Source of the DNA: Proluteimonas luteida
Lineage (GTDB): Bacteria; Pseudomonadota; Gammaproteobacteria; Xanthomonadales; Xanthomonadaceae
Length of the DNA: 64,000 bases
Assembly: GCF_021191695.1 (NCBI RefSeq)
Contig: NZ_JAIWPT010000001.1
Span: forward strand, 186,001-250,000
Reading direction: 5' to 3'
The notes under the pieces are model-generated. The model worked only from the letters and a program-made list of their open reading frames with translations, did no database searches and was not told where the DNA came from. Shown one piece after another: positions 41,864 through 51,638 of the stretch (position 1 is its first letter; every line of letters begins with the position of its first letter). The translations under genes were made by a program, and so were the position numbers.

Positions 41864-42886
41864 ATGAGCGAGCCGCCGCAAGCGCCTTCATCGCCGTCGC
41901 TGCCGGCCACCTCCGGGCGGCGGCGGTGGCTGCTCGTGGCGGGCCTCCTGCTGGCCGTGGCCGCGGGCCTGTGGCTGGCGTTCCGGCCCGGCGCGGACCA
42001 GGTCCAGGGCATGGCCGACGCCGACAGCGTCCACGTCTCGGCCAAGATCACGGCGCGCGTCCAGCGGCTGCACGTGCGCGAGGGCGACCGCGTCCGGGCC
42101 GGGCAACTGCTGTTCGAACTCGACAGCCCCGAGGTGGCGGCCAGGCAGCGGCAGGCGCAGGCGGCGCTGGAAGCGGTGGCCGCGCAGGAATCCGTGACGC
42201 TGGAAGGCACCCGCTCGGAGGACATCCGCGCGGCCGAGGCCGACTGGCTGCGGGCGGTCGCCGCCAGCGACATCGCGCAGGCCACCGCGCGGCGGCTCGA
42301 CGCCCTGTCCGCCCGGGGCGTCGTCTCCCAGCAGCAGCGCGACGAGGCGCTGGCCCAGGCGGCGGGTGCCCAGGCGCTGCAGCGGGCCACGCGCGCCCAG
42401 TACGACCGGGCGCTGGCTGGGCAGCGCAGGCAGGACCAGGACGCCGCCGCCGCCCAGGTCCGGCAGGCGGAGGCCGCGCTCGCCGAGATCATGGCCTCGG
42501 AAACCGAAACGCGCGCCCACGCCCCGCTGGATGCCGAGGTGGAGAAGCGCCTGGCCGAACCCGGCGAACTGGTGCCGGCGGGCTATCCGGTGTTCACCCT
42601 CATCGATATCGACCGCCTGTGGGTGGCGCTGAACCTGCGCGAGGACCAGTTCGCCGGCGTCCACGTCGGCCAGGTAATGCGTGGCGATATCCCGGCCCTC
42701 GCCGCCACGGGCGTGGCGTTCCGGGTCTACTACATCAGCCCGGCCGGCGACTACGCGACCTGGCGGGCGACGCGCCAGTCGCGCGGCTACGACATCAAGA
42801 GCTTCGAGGTGCGGGCGCGCCCGCTGCAGCCGGTGCCGGACTTCCGCCCCGGCATGAGCGTGCTGTTCTCGTGGCCGCCGCGATGA
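41864..42886 (+). CDS. HlyD-family membrane fusion protein
   Basis: A 340-aa periplasmic adaptor anchored by one N-terminal helix (about 22-42). It has a barrel-sandwich hybrid (VSAKITARVQRLHVREGDRVRAGQLLFELD in outline), a long coiled-coil hairpin (about 90-215) and a beta-barrel domain (YPVFTLIDIDRLWVALNLRE). Its stop overlaps the ATG of the next permease (ATGA). It should form a tripartite exporter with the two ABC-2 permeases. Confidence 0.9.
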   Translation: MSEPPQAPSSPSLPATSGRRRWLLVAGLLLAVAAGLWLAFRPGADQVQGMADADSVHVSAKITARVQRLHVREGDRVRAGQLLFELDSPEVAARQRQAQAALEAVAAQESVTLEGTRSEDIRAAEADWLRAVAASDIAQATARRLDALSARGVVSQQQRDEALAQAAGAQALQRATRAQYDRALAGQRRQDQDAAAAQVRQAEAALAEIMASETETRAHAPLDAEVEKRLAEPGELVPAGYPVFTLIDIDRLWVALNLREDQFAGVHVGQVMRGDIPALAATGVAFRVYYISPAGDYATWRATRQSRGYDIKSFEVRARPLQPVPDFRPGMSVLFSWPPR

Positions 42887-44052
42887 TTCCCGCGCGCGTC
42901 CTCTCCGGCTTTCTCGACGGTTGGCGCCGGGAGGCCCGTCATCTGCGGGACACGCCGTCCGAACTCGTGCTGATGACGGCGTTCCCCTGCGTCCTGCTGG
43001 CCCTCCTGGCCTGGCTGCTGTCGCCGGCGGTCATCCGCGACCTGCCCATCGCCGTGGTGGACCAGGATCGATCCACGCTCAGCCGGGAACTGATCCGTCG
43101 CCTGGAGGCCAGCCCGGGGCTGCGCGTCGCCGCGGTGCCGGGCGACGTCCGCGAGGCTTGGTCGCAGGTTCGCCGGATGGACGCGTACGCGGTGGTTCTG
43201 ATTCCCCCGCTGACTTCGCGCCGGCTCTACCATGACGGTCCGGCGCGGGTGCTGGTCTACTACAACGCCAGTTACCTGACGTCCGGGCAAGGCGCTTCGC
43301 GTGATGTTGCGGCCGTGGTCGGCGGGTTGAACGCCCGGATTCTGGAGCGGGACATCGCCAGGATGAGGAGCGCGGCGGCTGCGAGCAGTGCGCCGATCGC
43401 GGTGCAGGCCACCACGCTCGGCAACCCGGAGCACAGTTTCGAGCACTTCCTGCTGGCGCTGCTGTTTCCCGGCGTGCTGCACCTGATGGCGAGCCTGGGC
43501 ATGATCGGCGCCCTGGGGCGGGAACTGTGCGACGGCAGCTTGCGCGCGTGGCTGGCCTCCTCGCCGCATCCGGTGGCGGGCATGGCCGGGAAGCTCGCGC
43601 TCTACGTCGTGCTGTACTGGCTGCTCACGTGCGCGAGCCTGGGGTACCTGGCGTTCGTCCACGGAAGCGGGATCGCCGGGAATCCCCTGGTCCTCGGAGC
43701 CGGCATTCTCGGGCTGTACCTGGCGAGCGCCGGCGTCGCCCTGCTGTTCGTGGGCGTCGTGCGCGACATGGGCATCGCGCTCTCGCTGAGCGGGCTCTAC
43801 GTCGGCACGGCGCTGGCGTTCTCCGGCGCCGCCTTCCCGATCACCGGCGCGCCCGTGTTCGCCCGCGTCTGGAACGCGCTGCTGCCGCTGACGGCCTACC
43901 TCAAGCTGCAGGCCCAGCAGCTTGACATCGGGTCCCCGGCGATCGACTCGGCCCGCTGGCTGCTGGCGCTGGCCGCGTTCTGCGTGGTGCCCGGCGTCCT
44001 GGGCGCGCGACGGCTGCTGCGCGACGCCGGGCACGGACAGGTGATGTCGTGA
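42883..44052 (+). CDS. ABC-2 type permease (first of a pair)
   Basis: A 389-aa protein of the YhhJ/YbhS type: one membrane helix near the N-terminus (about 28-50), a large extracytoplasmic domain (DLPIAVVDQDRSTLSRELIRRLEASPGL in outline) and five C-terminal helices. It is coupled to both neighbours by 4-base overlaps. No ATP-binding subunit is encoded in the operon. Confidence 0.88.
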   Translation: MIPARVLSGFLDGWRREARHLRDTPSELVLMTAFPCVLLALLAWLLSPAVIRDLPIAVVDQDRSTLSRELIRRLEASPGLRVAAVPGDVREAWSQVRRMDAYAVVLIPPLTSRRLYHDGPARVLVYYNASYLTSGQGASRDVAAVVGGLNARILERDIARMRSAAAASSAPIAVQATTLGNPEHSFEHFLLALLFPGVLHLMASLGMIGALGRELCDGSLRAWLASSPHPVAGMAGKLALYVVLYWLLTCASLGYLAFVHGSGIAGNPLVLGAGILGLYLASAGVALLFVGVVRDMGIALSLSGLYVGTALAFSGAAFPITGAPVFARVWNALLPLTAYLKLQAQQLDIGSPAIDSARWLLALAAFCVVPGVLGARRLLRDAGHGQVMS

Positions 44053-45263
44053 GCGGGTTCCTCATGGCGCTGCGGCAGGCCCTGCGCGATGTCTTCGCCG
44101 ACCGCTACGCCACGGCCACGATGATCGGGGCGGTGGTGCTGTACTCGGTCTTCTATCCCGCCGCGTACCGGCACGAAGTGACAATGGATCTTCCCGTGGC
44201 CGTCGTGGACCAGGACCACGGACCGATGTCGCGCGGATTCGTCAGGCGCCTGGACGCGGTCCGCACCGTCCGCATCGCCGGCGTCGAGCCGTCCGTGGCC
44301 GCCGCCCGGCGAGGCCTGGAGCGGGGGCGGTACGAGGGCATCGTGGTCATTCCCCACGGTTTCGAGCGGGATGTCGCCCGGGGGACGACCGCCCGCCTGG
44401 CGGTGCTCGCCAACGGCGCCTACCTCGGTCGCGGCAGCAGCGTCGTGGCGGCCGTCCATGAAGTGGCCGGCGCGACGGCCGCGGACGCGGCCGCCGACGG
44501 CCGCCGGTTCGGACACCGGCGGGAGGCGCCGCCCGTCGCCCTGATCCAACGCCCCCTGTTCAACACGCGCGAAGGCTACGGCAGCGGGATGGTGCCCGGC
44601 GTGGCCGAGATCATCGTGCATCAGACGCTCGTGGTCGGCACCGGGGTGATCCTCGGCGGCCGCCGGCAGCGCAACGGCGGCAGGCGCCTGCGCTACCGGT
44701 TCGCCGAGTGGACCGGCATGCTCGCCGGCTTCGCCTGCATCGGGCTGCCGGCGCTGCTGTACTACGCCGGCTTCACCTTCTGGGTGCAGGACTACCCGCG
44801 CGGCGGCAACCCGGCGGCGCTGGCCGTGGTCGCGCCCCTGTACGTGGCCGCCATCCTGACGTTCGGCCTGTTCCTGGGCAGCTTCTTCTCGCGCCGCGAG
44901 CACGCGTTCCAGTTCGTCATCGGCACCTCGATCGTCCTGTTCTCCCTGTCCAACCTGACCTGGCCGCTGACGTCCACGCCGCCGGCCTTGGCCGCCCTGG
45001 CGAAGCTGCTGCCCACCACGCCCGGCGTCAACGCGCTGGTCAAGGTCAACCAGATGGGCGCGTCCGTGTCCGAGACCCTGCCGCAGATCGTGAATCTGTC
45101 GGTCCTGGTGGCGCTGTACGCGTGCCTGGCCGCCTGGCGCTTCCGGCCCGGCTCGAGCGCGCGCGGGCGAGCCGGCTCCTCCGCAATCGATCCCAACCCC
45201 AAGGCGAGCAACAAGGAGTTCCCATGTCCGGCATCACACCCTTCGGTTTCTTCCATACCCTGA
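44049..45263 (+). CDS. ABC-2 type permease (second of a pair)
   Basis: A 404-aa paralogue of the preceding permease with the same topology (helix at about 22-42, soluble domain with LPVAVVDQDHGPMSRGFVRRL, five helices from about 220). It starts with GTG at 44049, overlapping the previous stop. Its C-terminal 40 residues overlap the start of the next gene by 40 bp. Confidence 0.87.
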   Translation: MSGFLMALRQALRDVFADRYATATMIGAVVLYSVFYPAAYRHEVTMDLPVAVVDQDHGPMSRGFVRRLDAVRTVRIAGVEPSVAAARRGLERGRYEGIVVIPHGFERDVARGTTARLAVLANGAYLGRGSSVVAAVHEVAGATAADAAADGRRFGHRREAPPVALIQRPLFNTREGYGSGMVPGVAEIIVHQTLVVGTGVILGGRRQRNGGRRLRYRFAEWTGMLAGFACIGLPALLYYAGFTFWVQDYPRGGNPAALAVVAPLYVAAILTFGLFLGSFFSRREHAFQFVIGTSIVLFSLSNLTWPLTSTPPALAALAKLLPTTPGVNALVKVNQMGASVSETLPQIVNLSVLVALYACLAAWRFRPGSSARGRAGSSAIDPNPKASNKEFPCPASHPSVSSIP

Positions 45264-45745
45264 TCAGCCTGGCCGCCGTCGCCGCGGGCATCGCGGCGTT
45301 CGTCAGGCACGGCGGGATCGGCCCCCGGAGCAGGGCGGGCGTCGCCTACATCTGGCTCACCATCGCCACCTGCGCGACCGGATTCTTCATCTTCCGCCAC
45401 GGGGAGTTCGGCCCGCCGCACGCGCTTGGCGTCGTGACGCTCCTGGTCCTGGCGGTGGCCTACGTCGCCGGGCGCGACCGCTTCTCGAGCGGCATCGGTC
45501 GATACGTCGAAACGGTCGCCTACTCGACGACCTTCTTCTTCCACATGATTCCCGGCCTCACCGAGACGTTCACCCGCGTGCCCGCGTCGTCGCCCCTCTT
45601 CACCGGGCCGGAGGATCCAAGGCTCGTGGCCGCGATCGGCGCGTGCTTCGTGCTGTTCCTGATCGGCGCGACCGTCCAGGTCGTCCGGCTGCGTGGCGCC
45701 CGCAGGCGTTCGGCGACCGACCGCACCGCCCCCGGCCATCCCTGA
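45224..45745 (+). CDS. Integral membrane protein, DUF2306-like
   Basis: A 173-aa protein with four or five membrane helices (GFFHTLISLAAVAAGIAAF, AYIWLTIATCATGFFIF, ALGVVTLLVLAVAYV, AIGACFVLFLIGATVQVV). AAGGAG is 5 nt before the ATG. Conserved His residues occur in or near the helices (FFHT, FRHGEFGPPHA, FFHMIP), which might bind a metal or heme. Likely part of the same operon. Confidence 0.7.
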   Translation: MSGITPFGFFHTLISLAAVAAGIAAFVRHGGIGPRSRAGVAYIWLTIATCATGFFIFRHGEFGPPHALGVVTLLVLAVAYVAGRDRFSSGIGRYVETVAYSTTFFFHMIPGLTETFTRVPASSPLFTGPEDPRLVAAIGACFVLFLIGATVQVVRLRGARRRSATDRTAPGHP

Positions 45746-45813
45746 GTTCGACCGGGTACCGGCGGCCGCGCCGCCGTTTCCACGCCGCACACTCCCCAAC
45801 CGAGCCCATCGCC

Positions 45814-47214
45814 ATGAAGCACATCATCGAAGCCCAGCGCGCGTTCTTCAACACCAACCACACCAAGCCGGTCGAGTTCCGTCGTGCGCAGCTCGAGACG
45901 CTGAAATCGCTGATCCAGCGCAACGAGACGGCGCTCGAAGAGGCCATCGACGCCGACTACGGCAAGGGCCGTTTCAACACTTTCATCACCGAGCTCTACG
46001 TCGTCTACGACGAGATCGACGTCGCCCTGCGGCAGTTGCCGGACTGGACGCGGCACAGGCCGGTGGCGACCGACCTGCTGAACTCGCCGGGCCAGAGCTA
46101 CATCGTTCCAGAGCCGCTGGGCGTGAGCCTAGTCATCGGGCCGTGGAACTATCCCTACCAGCTGACGCTGACGCCGATCGTCGCGGCGATCGCCGCCGGC
46201 TGCACGGTCGTGCTCAAGCCCAGCGAGCTCACGCCACACAGCAGCGGCCTGATCGCGCGTCTGCTGCGCGAGGCGTTCGATCCGCGCTTCCTGGCGGTCG
46301 TCGAGGGCGGGATCCCCGAAACGACGGCACTGCTCGCGGAGAAGTTCGACGTGATCTTCTTCACCGGCAGCGTGCCCGTCGGGAAGATCGTCTACCAGGC
46401 CGCCGCCAAACACCTGACCCCGGTGATCCTGGAACTGGGTGGCAAGAGCCCGGCCATCGTGGAGGCCGACGCCAGGCTCGACGTCGCCGTTCGCCGCCTG
46501 GTCTGGGCCAAGTTCCTCAATGCCGGACAGACCTGCATCGCGCCGGACTATTTGTGCGTGCATCGCAGCGTCGAGCGGCAGGTGCTGGACCGGATCGCCG
46601 AGGAACTGGCCCGGATCGGCTACGACGTGGCGAGCGGCAACTACGCGCGGATCGTCGATCGCCGCAATGCGGCGCGCATCGTCGGACTGATCGAGCCGGA
46701 CAAGGTGCTGCTGGGCGGCGAGCACGACGTGGACGCGCGCATCATCGTGCCGACGGTCGTCCGCGCCGACTGGGACGATGCGGTGATGCAGGAGGAAATC
46801 TTCGGCCCGGTGTTGCCGGTGCTCGTCTACGACACGATCGACGACGTCGTCGACCGCATCAAGGCGCGGCCGAAGCCGCTTGCGCTGTATCTCTTCACGG
46901 AGAGCGAAGCCATCAAGGACAAGGTGCTGACCGAGGTCTCCTTCGGCGGCGGCTGCATCAACGATGCGCTCATGCACGTCGCCAACGGCGACCTGCCGTT
47001 CGGGGGCGTCGGCGACAGCGGCACGGGCAGCTACCACCGGGAAGCGGGTTTCCGCGCGTTCTCTCATTTCAAGAGCGTGCTCGACCGGCCCTTCGTCGAC
47101 GACCCGGACCTGAAATACCCGCCCCATACCGAAGAGAAGCTCGCGATGCTCAAGGCGGTCACCGGCATGACGTCGGCGGCTGCGGACGAGGCGGGCGCCG
47201 GCCATGCGCGCTAG
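45814..47214 (+). CDS. Aldehyde dehydrogenase (NAD(P)+)
   Basis: A 466-aa aldehyde dehydrogenase of the short class that includes coniferyl-aldehyde and fatty-aldehyde enzymes. NAD-binding GPWNYPYQL, catalytic Glu in LELGGKSP and catalytic Cys in NAGQTCIAPDY are all present. The C-terminal LKYPPHTEEKLAMLK is typical of class 3-like enzymes. The ATG at 45814 is chosen. It ends inside the start of the alcohol dehydrogenase (11-base overlap), so the pair probably converts an alcohol to an acid. Confidence 0.92.
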   Translation: MKHIIEAQRAFFNTNHTKPVEFRRAQLETLKSLIQRNETALEEAIDADYGKGRFNTFITELYVVYDEIDVALRQLPDWTRHRPVATDLLNSPGQSYIVPEPLGVSLVIGPWNYPYQLTLTPIVAAIAAGCTVVLKPSELTPHSSGLIARLLREAFDPRFLAVVEGGIPETTALLAEKFDVIFFTGSVPVGKIVYQAAAKHLTPVILELGGKSPAIVEADARLDVAVRRLVWAKFLNAGQTCIAPDYLCVHRSVERQVLDRIAEELARIGYDVASGNYARIVDRRNAARIVGLIEPDKVLLGGEHDVDARIIVPTVVRADWDDAVMQEEIFGPVLPVLVYDTIDDVVDRIKARPKPLALYLFTESEAIKDKVLTEVSFGGGCINDALMHVANGDLPFGGVGDSGTGSYHREAGFRAFSHFKSVLDRPFVDDPDLKYPPHTEEKLAMLKAVTGMTSAAADEAGAGHAR

Positions 47215-48340
47215 GGCCGCGGTCGTTCGCCAGGCGCGGGAGGCCTTCGGCTTGGAACTGCTGGACATCGACGAACACGACCTTCGGCCGACCGAAGTCC
47301 TCGTCGAACTCGTCGCGACCGGGCTGTGCCATACCGATCTCGCGGCCCGCGACGGCGACTTCCCGATCCCGTTTCCGAGCGTGCTGGGTCACGAAGGCGC
47401 CGGCATCGTCGCCGCGGTAGGTCCGGCGGTGACGGCGGTCGCGCCCGGCGACCGGGTCGTCCTCTGTCCGGCCAGCTGCACCGTCTGCGATCAATGCCGT
47501 TCGGGACATCCGTCGTATTGCCGACAGATGTGGCCGCTCAACCTGCCCGGCCCGCGTGCGGACGGTTCGTTTCCGTGCCGGGACGCGGCGGGCCATCCCG
47601 TCAACGGAGGATTCTTCGGGCAATCGTCGCTGGCGACCGCCTGCATCGCGCACGAAAGCAATGTGGTGAAGATCACCGAGAACGTGCCGCTCGAGCGGCT
47701 CGGCCCGCTCGGCTGCGGAATGCAGACCGGCGCGGGCGCCGTGATCAACGTCCTTCGCCCGGCCGCCGGCGAAGGCATCGGCGTCTTCGGCGTCGGGCCG
47801 GTCGGGCTCGCCGCGGTGATGGCGGCCAAGGCGGCCGGCTGCCTGCCCATTGTCGCCATCGACATCAACGAGCAGCGATTGGGACAGGCGATGCAGCTCG
47901 GCGCGACACACGGCCTGCTCAGCGGCGAGGGCGAGGTGAGCCGCCACATCCTGGACGACATCTGCGCCCAGGGCCTGCACTACAGCATCGACACCACCGG
48001 GCGAAACGACGTCATCGAACACGCTATGGCGGCACTGATGCCGCGCGGCCGATGCCTCCTGCTCGCGGTGCCGTCGACGCCGACGCTCGAGATCCCCTGG
48101 TCGGTCATGACCGCGGGGCGATCCCTCGAATACGTCCAGGAAGGCGACAGCGTGCCGGGGATACTCATCCCGCAGCTGATCGCGCTGCACCTGGCCGGAC
48201 TGTTTCCCTTCGACAGGCTCATCCGCTTCTACGAGCTCGACGAACTGGACCGCGCCGTGGCCGACTTCGAGGAGGGGCGCGTCATCAAGGCCGTCATCCG
48301 GATGCAGGTCGCACCCACAGACTTGGAGTCGCGCCGCTGA
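47204..48340 (+). CDS. Zinc-dependent alcohol dehydrogenase (aryl-alcohol type)
   Basis: A 378-aa medium-chain dehydrogenase. Catalytic zinc ligands: Cys in TGLCHTD and His-Glu in GHEGAG. Structural zinc: four Cys in CTVCDQC and SYC. The NAD-binding Gly motif is GVFGVGPVGLAAV. Its closest look is to benzyl-alcohol/NAD-dependent enzymes (XylB type). Overlaps the aldehyde dehydrogenase gene. Confidence 0.92.
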   Translation: MRARAAVVRQAREAFGLELLDIDEHDLRPTEVLVELVATGLCHTDLAARDGDFPIPFPSVLGHEGAGIVAAVGPAVTAVAPGDRVVLCPASCTVCDQCRSGHPSYCRQMWPLNLPGPRADGSFPCRDAAGHPVNGGFFGQSSLATACIAHESNVVKITENVPLERLGPLGCGMQTGAGAVINVLRPAAGEGIGVFGVGPVGLAAVMAAKAAGCLPIVAIDINEQRLGQAMQLGATHGLLSGEGEVSRHILDDICAQGLHYSIDTTGRNDVIEHAMAALMPRGRCLLLAVPSTPTLEIPWSVMTAGRSLEYVQEGDSVPGILIPQLIALHLAGLFPFDRLIRFYELDELDRAVADFEEGRVIKAVIRMQVAPTDLESRR

Positions 48341-48641
48341 TAGCCAAGCATGCCGTCCACATCGTCTGCCGCACTTCTGCCACGTCCGCACCATTGATGT
48401 GGCGCTTATGCTCGTCGACTCACAGAGGACTTGTCCGTTCGCACCAGTCAAGCGGTCCGCGTGTGGATTCCAGCGACGCTGGTGCCCCGGCGCCGAGCAG
48501 GGCAAAGATGCGTATCGCATCGGACGGCTCGCGCGAGGGAAGGCCTCGGCCGGTCGCTCGTCCAGGTTGACGGCGACGGCCTTGGTTTCGGCACGCGCCG
48601 TCGGATCCGGACTCTATGCTTCTGCTTCCTAATAAGTAGCG

Positions 48642-48872
48642 TCATCGCGACAACGGCAGAGTCCATTGGCCGCTCGTTTCGAGCCACCTGTACTGCGTCA
48701 GGAGCATCACCCCGTCAATGCCGCAGGGCACTTTCTCCCAGAATTTTGCCAGCGTCTGACCGACAGCGTTTGGCTCGCCTTGACCCGAGTTTGCCCCACA
48801 CGTCCGCCGGCGCCAGGGGGTTGATGGCACGCACATCGTCGCGAAGGTAAATCTTTCCCGACAGGGCAAAGC
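48642..48872 (-). pseudogene. Frame-shifted gene fragment at the island boundary
   Basis: On the reverse strand one frame reads GKIYLRDDVRAINPLAPADVW and then the neighbouring frame continues with GEPNAVGQTLAKFW and GIDGVMLLTQYRWLETS before a stop at 48642. Both halves look like real protein, joined by a one-base shift. The 5' part is cut off where the 101-aa gene starts. Family unknown. The rest of the gap 48341-48641 shows nothing. Confidence 0.4.
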
Positions 48873-48873
48873 C

Positions 48874-49179
48874 ATGGGCTACATCAATCCGCTTCTGCGG
48901 CTGCCGGCAGGTCGGGCATTGCGGGCGCTGCCCGCTGCCGACCGTGCGCGGATCGAGCGCGTGTTGCGCGAACTGCGTGCGCAGGCCGACGCCGAGGCCG
49001 AGATCGCGTGGCGGCGCCGGAAGGCGCCGATGGCCTCGTACTGGCGCGCGGTTTCGACGTATGCACGGCATCTCGCGCATGCGCTCTCGGCGCCGCGCCA
49101 GTCACCTCGTGGCGAGGGCGTTGATGTGGCACAAAGCCGCGCGACGTTGGAGGCCAGCACAGGGAGGGACGCGCCATGA
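48874..49179 (+). CDS. Small island protein, partner of the SbcC-like gene
   Basis: A 101-aa helical, Arg/Ala-rich protein with a CHAD-like charged helix (ADRARIERVLRELRAQADAEAE). Its stop overlaps the sbcC-like start (ATGA), so the two are translationally coupled. Two decayed fragments of the same gene lie at 32556 and 36083. Function unknown. Confidence 0.7.
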   Translation: MGYINPLLRLPAGRALRALPAADRARIERVLRELRAQADAEAEIAWRRRKAPMASYWRAVSTYARHLAHALSAPRQSPRGEGVDVAQSRATLEASTGRDAP

Positions 49180-51638
49180 CGCCGCACCTGCTCAGGCTCC
49201 GGGGCTTCCGGGGCATCCGTGATGGTCTCGGACGCGAGGAGCTTTCGCTCGACCTGGACCGCCTTGCCGGCAATGCCGCCTTGGTCGCGCTGGTCGGCTG
49301 CAACGGCCGCGGCAAGACCACGATCCTCGACAACTTGCATCCATACCTGGCGCTGCCGTCGCGGGCGTCCTCGGCGGGCGCCGGCGGGTTTAGCTACTAC
49401 GATCACGTGTACCTCCCGGAGAACGAGAAGGAACTGGTTTGGTCTCAGGGAACAGTCCGATATCGCTCCCACATCGTCATCCGCTGCAGTGGTCGGCGCA
49501 GGACAGAGGCGTACCTGTTCTCCGACGATGGTGGGCGCTGGATGCCGGTCACGCTCGATGAGGGCACGGTGTCCGACGGGAAGGTGGAGACGTATGCGCG
49601 CTGCGTCGCGTCGCTGTGCGGACGCCCGGAGACGTTCTTCGCGTCCGCCTTTTCCGCGCAGGGACAACGGGCGATCAGCCGGTACCGGAATGCCGAGGTC
49701 AAGGAACTGCTGGGCGATCTGCTGGGTGAGGGCGAACTGCGGATCTGGGGGCAGCGTGCCACCGAGACGGTGCGTCTGCTCAAGACCGGGTTGTCGGTGC
49801 TGCGGCAGCAGGCGGGCGGGGAGGATCGGGAAGTCCGGCGGCTGGAGGACGCGCGGCAGCGGGTGGCCGACGCCCCGGCGCGGCTCGCCGATTGCGTCGT
49901 GCGTTGCGAGGGCGCGGCCGTGGCGTTGAGCCACGTACAGCAGGCGCACGCCGCGTGCGTCGCCGAGCAACGACAGGCCGAGGGCGTGGGGCGGGAGCGC
50001 GAGCGCCTGCAGGCGCAGCGCGCCGCGCTCATCGCGCAGGGACGGGCGGCGATCGGCGCGCTGGACGCGCAGGACCAGCGCGAGTCGGAGCGCCAGGAAG
50101 CGCTGAGGCGGCGGGTCGCGCAGCGGGCGGCCAGGGTGCAGGCGCGGGCGTCGGAGCTGGCGCGGCAGGTCGACGGTCTGCGACGCACGCTTCGGGAAGG
50201 GCCGGCGGTGCGCCGGGCCGTGTGCCGGCTTGCGCTCGCCGAGCGGGTGGAGGCGTTGCGCGAAGAGGGCGTGGCGCAGGCGCGCGGGAGGCTGCAGGAC
50301 TGGCAGACGGCGCGGCAGGCGCTGGCCCGCAACGATGCCCGGCAGTCGGAGATCGAGCAGGCGGCCGGACAGGCCGCGCTGCGGGCGGAGGATCTGCAGC
50401 GGCGGTTCGGGCTGACCGCGCAGGTGCCCTGCGCTGGGTCCGACCTGCAGGGGTGCTGCCAACTGCTGGGGGACGCGCATCGTGCCAAGGCGCTGATCCC
50501 CGGCGCGCAGGTCCAGGTGAATCGCCTGGCGGCGACGCGGCGGGAACTGGCGGAGGAACAGGCGTCTCTGCGGGCGCGTGTGGAGGCGCTGTCGCCGGCG
50601 GGCGACGTGCTGGCGTGGTCCGAGCACGCCCGCGACCTTGCGCGGGCGCGGGTGCGGCGGCTCACGGCGCTGGCGGCACGCGCGCCGGACGTGGAGCACG
50701 CCCAGGGATCGCTCAGGGAGGTGGAGCAGGCGCTGGCTGCGCTGGAAGGCGAGCGCCCGGGCGCGTCGTCCGACGAGCGCGACGAGGAGGCCAGGATCGC
50801 GTCCGCGCGGCAGGCGATCGCCGAGCAGCGGCGACAACAGGCGGCGGAGTTTCGCGGCGCGCTCGATGCGCTCGACGATGCGCTGCGCGCGTTGCCGGCG
50901 CCGTGGCCGCAGGCGCGGCTCGAGCAGAGCGCAGCGACGCTGGCGGAGGCTCGGGCGGCCTCCGAGGCGGCGCAGCGCGCACACGCGGCGGCGCTGCGGG
51001 ATGCCGAGACGCTGCGAGCGCTGGATGTGCAATTGCGGACGCAGTGCCGGCGGGCGCGCGCGCTGCGCCATCGGGTGGCCTGCGTCGAGGACGCGCTGGG
51101 CGTCTGGGCCCTGTTCGCGCGCTGCATGGGGAACGATGGGCTGATCGCGCTGGCCATCGACGATGCCGGGCCGGCGCTGGCAGGCCTGGCCAACGCACTG
51201 CTGCTGGCATGCTATGGCCCGCGGTTCACGCTGTCGATCCACACACTGGTCGCGACCGCCAAGGGCGAGGCGCGCGAGGGGTTCGAGATCGAGGTGCACG
51301 ATGCCGATGCTGGGCAGTCCAAGCCGGTGGCGCTGGTCAGCGGCGGCGAACGGGTCTGGATCGATGCGTGTCTGACCCGTGCGGTCGCGCTGTACCTCGC
51401 GCAACAGGGCGGGAGCCGCTACGAGACGCTGTTCTCGGACGAGGCGGATGGCGCGCTGGACCCGGAGCGCAAGCGGATGTGGATGGCGATGAAGCGCGAA
51501 GTGCTGCAACTGGGTGGGTACGCGCGCGAGTACTTCATTTCGCAGGCGCCGGAACTGGCGGCGATGGCCGACGGGGTGATCGACCTGGACGCGATGGCAA
51601 CGGGTTCGGAGCCGGTCGGCGCTTGTGTGGATGCGTAG
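49176..51638 (+). CDS. SbcC/Rad50-like ATPase
   Basis: An 820-aa SMC-like ATPase. Walker A GCNGRGKTT is at about 46-54; two long coiled-coil arms (about 205-640) flank a hook region with Cys residues (VPCAGSDLQGCCQLL, about 420-435); the signature LVSGGERVW and Walker B LFSDEADGALD lie near the C-terminus. It is about 200-400 residues shorter than classical SbcC. It is expected to work with the SbcD-like protein at 30446 on DNA ends. Coupled to the 101-aa gene. Confidence 0.85.
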   Translation: MTPHLLRLRGFRGIRDGLGREELSLDLDRLAGNAALVALVGCNGRGKTTILDNLHPYLALPSRASSAGAGGFSYYDHVYLPENEKELVWSQGTVRYRSHIVIRCSGRRRTEAYLFSDDGGRWMPVTLDEGTVSDGKVETYARCVASLCGRPETFFASAFSAQGQRAISRYRNAEVKELLGDLLGEGELRIWGQRATETVRLLKTGLSVLRQQAGGEDREVRRLEDARQRVADAPARLADCVVRCEGAAVALSHVQQAHAACVAEQRQAEGVGRERERLQAQRAALIAQGRAAIGALDAQDQRESERQEALRRRVAQRAARVQARASELARQVDGLRRTLREGPAVRRAVCRLALAERVEALREEGVAQARGRLQDWQTARQALARNDARQSEIEQAAGQAALRAEDLQRRFGLTAQVPCAGSDLQGCCQLLGDAHRAKALIPGAQVQVNRLAATRRELAEEQASLRARVEALSPAGDVLAWSEHARDLARARVRRLTALAARAPDVEHAQGSLREVEQALAALEGERPGASSDERDEEARIASARQAIAEQRRQQAAEFRGALDALDDALRALPAPWPQARLEQSAATLAEARAASEAAQRAHAAALRDAETLRALDVQLRTQCRRARALRHRVACVEDALGVWALFARCMGNDGLIALAIDDAGPALAGLANALLLACYGPRFTLSIHTLVATAKGEAREGFEIEVHDADAGQSKPVALVSGGERVWIDACLTRAVALYLAQQGGSRYETLFSDEADGALDPERKRMWMAMKREVLQLGGYAREYFISQAPELAAMADGVIDLDAMATGSEPVGACVDA

